Assembly (NCBI GenBank): GCA_023078555.1
Contig: CM041201.1
Coordinates: forward strand, 1,743,713 to 1,807,712
From: Ulva prolifera
Lineage: Eukaryota; Chlorophyta; Ulvophyceae; Ulvales; Ulvaceae
Length of the DNA stretch: 64,000 nucleotides
Direction of reading: 5' to 3'
Part shown: positions 45,177 to 55,300 of the stretch, piece by piece
How the letters are laid out: each line of letters opens with the position of its first letter
Numbering within the stretch: the first letter of the stretch is position 1
The notes under the pieces: model-generated
Told to the model about the DNA's origin: nothing
Database searches by the model: none
What the model saw: the letters and a program-made list of their open reading frames with translations, nothing else
Translations under genes and position numbers: made by a program

Positions 45177-48100
45177 TCAACATCCCTGGGTACTGTACGT
45201 CTGCCTTGGGAGCGGGAGTAGAGAATTGGCCCACCACGGCCATGCGACAGACTGGCCAGGGGGGGTGGCGGGGGTTGTTTGCTTGGAGGAGCGCACCGTC
45301 TGAATCAGTGACACAACTTCGGATACAGTGCCTTCATCTGGTTGGAGCCCGTAAGCCGATATGATCGACTTCATGCGGACTAAGCGCTCCGCTTTAGTCA
45401 AACCCATGCCGGCGGTGCTTACCAACATCAGGTCCACTGCCACGACAATGAGCCGCAGTTGAGCTGCACGCCCGACCGAACCACCCGGAGGGGATACGAA
45501 AGTGGCGGCCATGTGCAGGGTGGTCTTCTGCTCCTCGAAGGACTCGTCCACGGTTAGACGAACTGACCCCGAACTATCGTGCAGGTAGATTATTTGGGAC
45601 GGCCTAGTCTCAGGGTCCTCTGCCGCCACTTCGTGCTCAGCGCAGCGGGGGTCCGCTGGGTCAGAACGAACCGAATCGTCATCCAAGCTGATGGATCCGA
45701 AATCGTCTGAGGAGTGGTCTTCCGGATACAGCACTGCCTCAGCGAGAGCATCTGCAAACATGGCGTCTGCTACCGGATCGTACACCAGACCCCCACTTCC
45801 TCCCGCACTGTCCGGTTGCATAAACCCTGTAGGTGTCGGTGCCGGTCCCCCCGCCGGCACGGGGACAGGCAGGCCAAAGGGGCCCACTTCTGGACGACCT
45901 GTAGCGTCCTGACCCTGCAAGGGGATCCCCGCAACATCCCCCACAACTTCCCCCCCCACTGGTGGGTTCAACCCGCCACGCGCCGCCATGTCTGCCATAG
46001 CTTCCGCAGCCCAGCCCCCCCCAGCCCCCCCCCCCCCCCCCCCCGCCCCCGCCACCGTTGGGCTCAACCCGCCCTGCCCCGCCAAGCCTGCCGTAGCCTC
46101 CGCGTCTCCCCCCCCCGCTGCCCTCCCCTCCACGGGACTCAGTCCCGCCTTCAGCGCTGTGACTGGCAATGCCTCCGCAGCCCCCCCAGTGGCTGCCACC
46201 CTCACAGTGGGGTTCAATCCCGCCTTCGCCGCCGAATCTGCCACCGCCGCTGCTTTCCCCCCCAAACCACCCCCCGCCCCACAGTCAGGCTCAACCCCCC
46301 TGTCACTGCCGTGACCGGCAGAGCCTCTGCGGGACGGCCACACGCATCCCCCCCCCGGCTGGGAGACTGCCCCCCCCTGCCCCGGCCCCGCAGCGGCACC
46401 CGGGCCGAGCACCTCTGGCCCTGTGGCCACCTTGGACGCAGGGCGGGTGGTGCCCCTGTCCCCACCGGATTCCTGAGTGTCGCTGCCGCCGGTGTCGGTG
46501 CCGCCAGCGGCTGTGTCCCCCTTCTTGGCTGGTGGCAGGCCCATCTTACGCAGCAATAGCGACTTGGTACGTGCTTTAGCTACCTCGTGCTTCCCGGTTC
46601 GTCGACGGTTGCGCTGGCCAGAGGCAGGGGTGTCACCGGCACCCCCTGCCCCAGGGGTAGGCTGGGGTGGTACGACAGGCGGCTGCCGCAAGTCCTCGGG
46701 CAGGGTGGCGAGGATACCTTCGGGAATGTTATTGAGCTCCACCCTGTAAAATTAACCAGAGTCGCCAACAACAAACAGAACACGCTGGTAGTCCCAGGGC
46801 CCGTGCATGTCAACTCTGGATCAACTAACAGCAGCACATGCTCCCGTTGGTGAAAGAACAGGAGGATCTGATGGCCAGAACTCAGACGCATACGACTGAA
46901 CATGCAGGGAGCATGTTCTGCAAGAGACACTCCTGGTCACTGTAGGGACCATCACCGGGGGTTCGCACATGTAACACTTTGAGCTCTGCATCCCCTTGGC
47001 CAAGGACAGCTTGGCAAGCTCTTCAGCGCCGGCATAATCCCAGTCCTTGATCTCGGGGAATGATCCTGGCCTAAGGCGGACAACCGACGGGGATGCTGAT
47101 TTCCCGGAACTGCTCCCCGCGATGTCTTTCTGCACCACGCTAAGGTACCGCCAGCTCCTGAGCGCCCAGTGCCACAGCGTGTGGGGCGGGCACAAGGGGA
47201 TCAGGTCGTCGGCCAGCCTCTTGACGGGCTGACCATACCCCGATTTCACCAAACCTGGATGCACCGCGTGGTTCAGACGAGAGCACTGTCTGCAAAGCTG
47301 AGTCTTGCCCCACCTCGGGGGCTACAGCAGGTAACAACTGAATCCTGAACAATGGAGACGAAAAGGTTGGTAGCGCACTGCTGGTATTCACCGTGCACAC
47401 CAGGATGGCGGCAAAGGCGGGATCCAGGAGGCTGGGCTCCAAGACTGGAATGTCCTGCACACGCCGCCTCTCCAGGACAGGCGCCCCCGGGTCCCCTGTC
47501 ACAGCCGCGGCGACGAGGCGCCGATAAGCATGCATGAACAGGTGGACCCCATTCGTGGCGAAGGACGCCAGTTCCGTAGAGGTCAGCTGCAGCCCTTCAC
47601 ATGCCCACATGATGTGGGAATTGAATGCCTGGACAGAACTCCACGCCGGACGGAGAGCTCGGGCTACTCGGTCACCCTGCACGGCGAGATCCAGGTATAC
47701 TCAACAATTGGGGACGGGCAACAGCAAGCATATACAGCTCTGCACAGACACGCAGCTCTCGATGGCATGTACAGGTCAGTGGCACCTCGCACCTCTGCAC
47801 AATCAAACAGAGGGTGCTCCGCCGCATAAGCCACTACCCAGGGTCCTAAGTTGTCGAGCGCGGCGACAAACTCACCGAGGATCTTGACATCCTGCACGCA
47901 AAGAGACCTGACTACAGAGCTCGAGCCCAGGCCGGTGACAGGCCAGTCTTGAGGGATCAACAGAAACAGGGCCCGGGGCACCATGGCCACGATCATGCAT
48001 GCGATAAGGCACAAATGCCGGGTAGAACAGGACAGCACACAGACCAACAGGCAGTCCCCCTGTCCATGCCGGAGTCATGTTAAGTCACCGGAGCGCACGA

Positions 48101-49316
48101 AAGCTTTGATGAGGTCCGAGTGCGAGGTGTGCATGTCGACTAACACCGGCGCGCCCGAGGTCAGCTGGAAAACCGGCTGTGCAGGGACCCCGTTTGTGTT
48201 CGCCAACATCCTGGGGCACCGGTACCCAATGTGCCGTGCTATCGACTGACACGGCTCGAGCTCATCTTCATCCATGCTCTCGAGCTGGGCGCAGTGTGCG
48301 TGTTCATACAGCACCCACGCCACCAGCGGGTTCAGGTCCTCTGGGAGGTTGGATGTGGGTCTCTCCCTGCTCCTGGAGGACCCGTGACCCTCCACCGCGG
48401 GAGAAGCCTTTCCGGCTGTCCACAACTTGGTGCGATGAGGGGACAGCCCAGACATGAAGGAAGCCCAGGCCCACACGACGTGTCGTGGGGTGGAGCAATG
48501 AAACACTGCACCGAGAACACCCATGTCACTTGTGCACGAATGCGGAGGCCATGCCGCGCACGATGTGGGGACAGCATACGTGACTGCGTTACATAACAAC
48601 ATGCGTGCAGAGAGCACACCGTCTGGAGGCGGGGGGTCCGGGCCTTTGCGCTTTTCCCCCACGTTGATCTGAGGAAGATCGAACCGCTGGCGAAGTTCCG
48701 GATCTCTCTCCGCTGTGATTCTGGTCTTAGGGAGGCCAGACTCACATACGTGGCCGGTGATCTCAACCTGCACAAATGGCGGCACTGAGTCCTGGCCCCA
48801 CTCCACAGGTTAGCTGGGCCCCGTGTCAGTGGACTGGCAGTAAATGCAGATCGCGCTCAGCTGATCCACCAGCACACCGGGCACACACACCTCTTTCTTT
48901 CCCAACAGGGGCTTCCACCGCCGGGGCACAAGGCAGCCATGTGGGGTCTTCCCTGTGCCCTCCCACGAGGACACGAGCATTGCCTGCTCGTGCAGCCAGG
49001 AGGAGAGCGCGAGACAGGTAGTGACAATCACTTCCTTGGCCGTACCCAGCTCCCTCGTCCGACTCTCCACCACGTCGTCTCGCAGAACCACCCCCAGGGA
49101 CCACCACACCGACACCCCAGGACCGGACAGTGGACCGTCGTTGCGGCCGACGCGGGCACGATCCGTAAAACGCCCGTCCCTTGAAATTAAAGTACCCACT
49201 ACAGGGATTCTCTGAGTACGCATGCGACCAACGAGTAAGTCTCCGCTGCGAGCGGAAGTAGGCCCATTCTGGGTACTTGACAGTCCTGCAACTGCTGCAG
49301 CATGGCGCGGATCCAT
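45177..49316 (-). CDS. Element 2 gene D, unknown seven-exon protein
   Basis: Predicted 1,081-residue protein, homologue of element 1 gene D. Minus-strand exons: 49,316-48,891, 48,767-48,620, 48,505-48,099, 47,891-47,793, 47,676-47,399, 47,289-46,969 and 46,743-45,177. Exons 1-6 match element 1 in length exactly; only the low-complexity last exon differs. Conserved blocks: MRTQRIPVVGTLISRDGRF, GEKRKGPDPPPPDG, RERPTSNLPEDLNPLVAWVL, GVHLFMHAYRRLVAAAVTG, LWHWALRSWRYLS, and a C-terminal GRAAQLRLIVVAVDLML...YGLQPDEGTVSEVV. A Gly/Ala-rich middle part includes a Gly run encoded by poly-G (46,018-46,044 region). No catalytic signature is recognised. Selection on the globular parts across two lineages indicates a real function in the element's life cycle. 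Confidence 0.85.
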
Positions 49317-49570
49317 TGTATGCAAATAAATATTTTGGTCACTGCCGGAAGCGGAAACTGGTCACGAGCAGCGCAGCTAGGCGAAGGAATACGACGCCAG
49401 CAGGGACGCGGTGCACTTAAACGCCAGGTGAACTCCAAACGCTGGAAGTTAGCCGTATCATACACTATATCCACCGTTTGTCCCTTTCATGAAGCACGAC
49501 CCAAGTTGGGGGCCCCGAATGCAAAGGCGCCTGATCACTCGGGTAGGGCAGGGTGAGATCAACCGCGCTG

Positions 49571-50035
49571 GAGCGGTCATTCGCCGAATGGCCACTCTGG
49601 ACCAGCGCATGCATTCGTGTCCAGGAGGACGGGCGCACGCCTTACCTGGAGCATGATGACGTAACTCCGCCAGAGTGGCCATTCGCCGAATGGCCACTCT
49701 GTACCACCGCATGCATTCGTGTCCAGGAGGACGGGCGCACGCCTTACCTGGAGCATGATGACGTAACTCCGCCAGAGTGGCCATTCGCCGAATGGCCACT
49801 CTGGACCACCGCATGCATTCGTGTCCAGGAGGACGGGCGCACGCCTTACCTGGAGCATGATGACGTAACTCCGCCAGAGTGGCCATTCGCCGAATGGCCA
49901 CTCTGGACCACCGCATGCATTCGTGTCCAGGAGGACGGGCGCACGCCTTACCTGGAGCATGATGACGTAACTCCGCCAGAGTGGCCATTCGCCGAATGGC
50001 CACTCTGGACCACCGCATGCATTCGTGTCCAGGAA
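49571..50035. repeat. Palindrome array, 102-bp period, 5 sites, element 2 right
   Basis: Five palindromes CCAGAGTGGCCATTCG-C-CGAATGGCCACTCTGG at 102-bp spacing, upstream of gene D. The unpaired centre base is C where the left arrays have G on the same strand, so the two arrays face opposite ways. Spacers contain GCATGCATTCGTGTCCAGGA and GATGACGTAACTCCGCC. Element 1 has a single site in the corresponding place. Confidence 0.96.
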
Positions 50036-50570
50036 CCTATGGGCACGCTTTCCCGGCCACCATTCACAGGGCGACGACCAACACTACAAGGACTGCTGCC
50101 GAGCCTGACATACGGACCAACGCTATCTTGGGCGATGCAAAAAGTCACCGCTGTTGTGAGCCTGCCTCCAGCTTCCTGCCGCTTCGTCTGCTGCCCAAAG
50201 TCGATGTCAGTTGCCATGAGTATGGGTCCACATATACCTGCACCGTGTCCAATCCAGTCGTTTCCAGATCCGCATGTAGTAATAAAGTAACCAATAGTAT
50301 CATTCGATCCACTGTCAGCGCGGGCTTGGCCCGAAGTGACCTCGTATCATGGCAGCCGGCGCAGACATGCGAAGGCCACTTGCAGCGGTAAGGTACGTCC
50401 ACAGTCCGGCGGAATATACCTGGGTCGGCGGATGGTTCGGTGCCAAAGTCCAAGGTCCATCCGACTGCTCGCATCCGATGACGTCGGAGAGGTATCAGAG
50501 AGTGAACGGACTTTCGGAATCTGGCGGACGACACCCGGATCCGTTTCAGTGTGTCGCCATTCTCCTAGTG
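50036..50570. promoter_or_regulatory. Right end of element 2: subterminal and terminal repeats
   Basis: No gene. From about 50,420 there are several CGGA, ATCCG and CGGATCCG motifs related to those in element 1. Both right ends share the blocks GCCAAAGTCCAAG and GGACGACACCCGGATCCGT. The terminal repeat ends TCTCCTAGTG at 50,570. Confidence 0.75.
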
Positions 50571-50840
50571 GCCGAGTGCAACCCTGAGGATGACCGCCAT
50601 CCCATTCTTTATGCCAAAGTCAGCAAGGAACCTTTTGCGCAGACATTCGTTGTCGTTGGCACCGGTTGTGGCAGCTTGCTTCAGATCTACGGCATGAGCA
50701 CGCATACTTTTGACCGGAGTGATGTAGGTTGTCAACAGTTGAGGTTGCGGCATTGGGACCACCATAGAGCCTTCATGCAACAGAGGGTCATCATTGTAGG
50801 ACTCACACGCAACAACCACATAGATTGAGGTCGGCTTCAT
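50571..50840 (-). CDS. Host ORF interrupted by element 2
   Basis: Encodes 90 residues from an ATG at 50,840 (MKPTSIYVVVACESYNDD) to RVALG at the element border. Counting the 3-bp duplication GGC once, the frame continues at 32,263 with DTEDKMKKILSALDII and a stop, giving 106 residues. The frame continuity across the insertion, and the protein-like composition (CLRKRFLADFGIKNGMAVIL), argue that this was a host coding sequence, either a whole small gene or a last exon. No family is recognised. If coding, the insertion replaces the last 16 residues with a few element-encoded ones, since the frame meets a TAG in the element end. Confidence 0.5.
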
Positions 50841-52315
50841 GTTACTTCACCATCGTCCTTGCCCAATGTCACCGATCTCCGTGCGTCTGGGTGTTGGATG
50901 GACAGATACACCATCATCTATGAAATGACCTTGATGTATTTGTTGAGCTTGATATCAACGGTATGCTTATATGTATTGGACATCATCCAAGCTACATCAT
51001 TGACTATATGCATCAGATTGTCACGAACGCTAGTTGTTCCGGTATCTTCGTGGTTGCACACGAAGAGAGACCGAAATCCAATTAGTAGCGGAACCACATC
51101 CAGTAAAGGTGAAGAGCTCACGCTGCAATTTTTGCGTCGAGCCATCCAGCCTCGGTGTAAATGCCCACGTTCATAGTTGCAAGCTGAATGATGTAATGGT
51201 CCATACCATCACTATCGAGATTGCCTTTCAAAACATGAAGTATTGTGTCCTTCAAAGTTATGTATAGAGGCTTGTATCAAGGCTTCTCGGCATATCAAAA
51301 ACCACTCCGTGAGATACACAGGGCAATGCAACAATTGACCAAGCTGGGGCCGCGATCGTGCACACCCGCGAGCCAATTGCATAAGGTGATGCATCTCTTC
51401 GCCAGCCTCTTCATTAATCAATTGCTTGGAATTGCACCTTCATTTGTGTCTGCATATGATTGTGGACCGGGAAATTCAAATTCCGGCAACCAATCGTCGA
51501 CGTGTGCAGCGTCGCCCAGCTCCATGTGAGCTCAGATATCTCGATTGCGGGCTATTGCATGTTCAACTCGCTCTATTCGAGGTCGCGGCATGGGTGTCAA
51601 GACGCTGGTTAGTCTCATCGAGTGTGCACTGGGGTGACCGCGCGTGCCTGAGCTGGTAACCTGGCTAACGTTGCATGATGATGTGGAGGGGAGCGTACCT
51701 TGCTGCGTCAATTCGTGAGAGGTAGAAACGACAGTAAGAATTGAAACGGTGACCTCATGAGTACACACGACATGCTATCACCGCTGGGGCTCACCGGAAG
51801 CAACAAGTCCTTTGTTAGATGACTCCTCCCTTGATTATACATCTATATTCTTGGATCCATGGATATGGATATCCCACAACAATGGGTGCAAGCGGACGGA
51901 CACATTAAAAACACACACACGGATTGGGACGGCCACGGCAAACGGTAGCAAACATGATGCGGATGCAACAATGCACTCATTAGCAAGCATAATGTGTTGC
52001 AAGAGTGGCTCCAGCTTTCGCTTTGGTGGCGACCAAGCTATGTTTAGCTTGGCATCCAACCCCATTACATAGAGACCGTATAACCTGCCCAAACCCTTTC
52101 ATTGGGCAACATCCTGTGTGCAATGCAAGCATTGTCCCGATGGAAGACGCGGCTGGCGCTTACACGATTTTAGGAAAAATTCCACAATTTTCAAAAATTC
52201 CCCATAATTTTGCATGCCACACATGACAAACTATATTTTGATAACATCATGAACTCCAGGGGGATATAACTTCAGCGTCAGTGCATAAAATCCGCTGAAG
52301 AAGCTCAGGCCATCG
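50841..52315. other. No confirmed gene; possible upstream exons
   Basis: Minus-strand frames at 51,145-50,918 (LFVCNHEDTGTTSVRDNLMH) and 51,421-51,212 (LINEEAGEEMHHLMQLAR) have protein-like composition and could be exons upstream of the ORF cut by element 2, but I could not link them by phase-consistent splice sites. An AT-richer patch lies near 52,160-52,210. Confidence 0.3.
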
Positions 52316-55300
52316 TCAAGAGCATGCACATGGCACGCTAGCCATACATGCGTAGCACACCTTGACGTGCTTCCGGCACAACCCTGTGACAGTCTTCCGG
52401 CGATCGGGTTCCTTCTCGCACACGCTGACATCGCAGCGCTCCAGGTCGCGGCGATGGGTGTTTGGAGACCCGGCGACAAGTGTGTCGAGCCGGAGGTCGG
52501 TAGCTGCCACCCCGTGGAACTCCTCTCCGGCCGACGGCAGCACCGCTTTCCGGCCGAGTAGCGTCGCGCCTGTTTGATGCGCGTCACACACCGTCGCGAA
52601 CCCTGTGAAGTTCGCGATGTCCATCAGTCGCCTGTGCTGCGTGTTGCTGCAATACCGCACAAACCGTGCGGTGCCGGTGCCATGGAAGTCCTCGATCAGC
52701 AACAGCGGCTTCCCTAGGTGGTGTGGGCACAGGTGAAACCGCTGGCTGGCCCCTCCTGTTGTGTCTGCTAGGCACAGCTCGTTGGCACCTTCAGCTCCAG
52801 CAGCCACCTTCTTCGGGTCGACCGCCAGACACTTGCCTTGCAGGCGCTTCAGCGGGTCGGCCACGTCAAGTGATTTGTAGCTGCGAACCACCACTGGCAC
52901 CGGTGCCTTATCTGCAGCAGCGCCAAGACCGATCATCTTCAGCATGCATCAAGTGACACCGGTGCAGTAGGTGCAGTAGGCAGACGTGGTACATTCTGTC
53001 GCAACCGTGAACAAACACAACAATGCCACAGCGTTCAAGCATGTGTGACACACATCCATAACCGACTAGCACGCCTTCAAAGTCGAGGTGCCACTGTGTT
53101 CCTTGCACACCAACAAGTCGAGATCGTACCAAGACGTAGGTACTGCAGCATGTGCTCAAGGCCCCGACCACCCTCACGAATGTGCCGCAGGAGACCGATG
53201 AAGAGACCTCCGCCAGCGGAGCACACCCAATCCATCATGCGTAGTGTTGGCGGTCTTTGCACCGCAATGCTGAAGTGTTGCAGCACTGCCTTGCGATGCA
53301 TCAAGATGGCGTTGAGACCTTCCGTCGAGACCTGAACGTTGGAACTACACTGATGGTGTGTTTTGCTGTGAGGCATCTTAAGCAGGTGCAGACAGAAACA
53401 AGTTTGACGCGCATGTCATGGCCAACATCAACATAGCACATGCTACAGCCACGATCTGCATATCGCAGACACCATACAGACCAAAAATTGGCAGCCATGC
53501 GCACCTGCACTTCAATGTCTCCAACCCGCATCTTGGTGAGTCGCTTCCGCCGCATGGCGTCGGCATTATACACACACTTCCGCTTCCGCATGCGCTCAAC
53601 CATGAAATCCCCTGCCGGACCAAACAGCTGCGCACACGATAGCTCTTGCCCAAAGCGACAGAGGTCAACGTCTTCCGCCACGTCCTCAACAGTGAGGCCC
53701 TCCACCTGGGCGTCACGATCAAGGAGGTGGTCATACACATCAGCTGCAACGGTCTCTCCAACCACCCGCATAGCCTCCAGAGACGACGTGACCTTGCCCC
53801 CGCTGGCCGTGCTCAGCATGTCACATAAATCAACGCCGTGCTCCCCGCCAGCGTTCTCAAGCTGGCTCAGCCATGCCGTTTGAACCTCGCCACTTGTCCC
53901 CAGCATTGTGCAGAACCCCTTCAACTCCTCTACACGCAATGCACCCAGCATCAGCGTGTTGAGCAAAGGGATTAGTGCAATTAGCAGATAGGGACGCAAC
54001 ACGAGCGTGGCGGCTTTGTATGCCGCAGCGCCGCGCTGTGGGGGTCGCAGACACACCATGCACAACGGCAAATGAAGTAGGCACATACACGCCCGCACAC
54101 AACACGCAGTCGGCACTGAACGCCACAAAACCTCTTGCACACCGCCACAGACATCGCTCGTTGAGAAAGGGGGGACTGGCAGCATAGCGCGCCATGCCAC
54201 AGTACAGTACGATACGCCCGGGAACTCGAACCCGCCGACGTACGAGTGGACACCATCCGCCCCACAGCACGACACCCAAGCTGCTAACGAAGGCCGACGG
54301 AGACAGAACACCCCCTGTGCGGGTGTGCCAAACATGCATGACACCAGGCACCGCAAGAACAACAAAAACACGTCACAGGAGAATAGAAGCTCGGACGGAC
54401 ATACAACATCCTCTACACGCAGGACGCCACACCTGCGCTGTTCGCTGCAGGCTTATGCTTCTCCTCCCCCCATAGATGCAGCTGTCCGGGGCCCTGGGGA
54501 TGAAGCTTGCGGATGAGGGTCCACCCGTACGCCGCAAATGCACCCTCGGAGTCGGCGGTGTGAATTCGCACACTTGCGTTAAGAAGGGCTTCGCCATGCA
54601 TGTCAGCTGCTCGCAGTTGCCGCCGACCCTCCGCGCTCCGCAAGAACAAGTTGCCAACGGCAGCGTGCAAATACACAGCCAAGGCGTAGGGGTTTTCATC
54701 GCGCTGCACATTCAGCGCCTTGAACGCCGCAGCTTTGACAAGATTCTTCATCGCCGACGGCACCCCGAGGTCCGCAAGACACTGCAAGCGGAGAGGGTCG
54801 AGAGGTGTTGGGATTGTTGGTCGCAGTGCATGGGATCAAATACACGCAGGTGGGGACTGCGGTGATAACTGGAGATAACACACCAGACAGACACCAAACG
54901 TATACGTAACTAGAGGGAGCAACTGCAGTTGATCACATGCGCAGCAAAGGGGCGGTGTGAGCAAGGTATGCAAAAATGCCGACATGCACTGCAGGACTGA
55001 GCGTACCAAATCCCCAAACAGGGCATTCAAGAAGGCCGGGTGCAGATACTCGTTTTGGTACGTGTCGCAGTTGATCGACCACTGGCCGCCATTCGCAATA
55101 GAGACACGGTTCTCGTGGCCATTATGGAATAGCTGCGCTTGCAACATGCGGCCGAACACCATGCCCGACCGGAGCTCTCGCGTGAGTGCCTTCTTGTCTG
55201 CGGCTGCGGTGAACCGTGCCAGCAGCGCAGACATAGCAAATGGCGCGAGGGGGATGTACCGCAGAGGGACCATGCCGTGGAAGCGACAAAAGCAAAACCT

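Larger units (their letters stand above)
32267..50570. mobile_element. CACTA (EnSpm/CMC) transposon, element 2, 18.3 kb
   Basis: A second complete CACTA transposon, in the same orientation and with the same C-A-B-D gene order as element 1. The left end reads CACTAGAAGAATGGCGACAC; the complement of the right end reads CACTAGGAGAATGGCGACAC (one mismatch in 20). Flanks repeat GCC (32,264-32,266 and 50,571-50,573). Coding parts are clearly homologous to element 1 but diverged, and introns and linkers differ strongly, so the elements are related lineages, not a recent tandem duplication. Genes B and D are open. Gene A has an in-frame TGA, and gene C has a non-consensus GC donor. Confidence 0.93.

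Noticed and set aside
49553-50290. Repetitive frames through the 102-bp array of element 2
   Set aside because: Same reason: the period is a multiple of three; the frames consist of translated palindromes and are not shared with element 1, which has one unit.
13676-50570. KDZ or Zisupton family assignment for the two large elements
   Set aside because: A Cys-rich transposase and a Ulp1 domain suggested it at first, but the CACTA termini, 3-bp target duplications and Tnp2/DUF4218-like blocks fit the CACTA superfamily better.
13676-50570. The two elements as one recent tandem segmental duplication
   Set aside because: Each has its own termini and a different target duplication, and introns and linkers are strongly diverged, so they are independent insertions.
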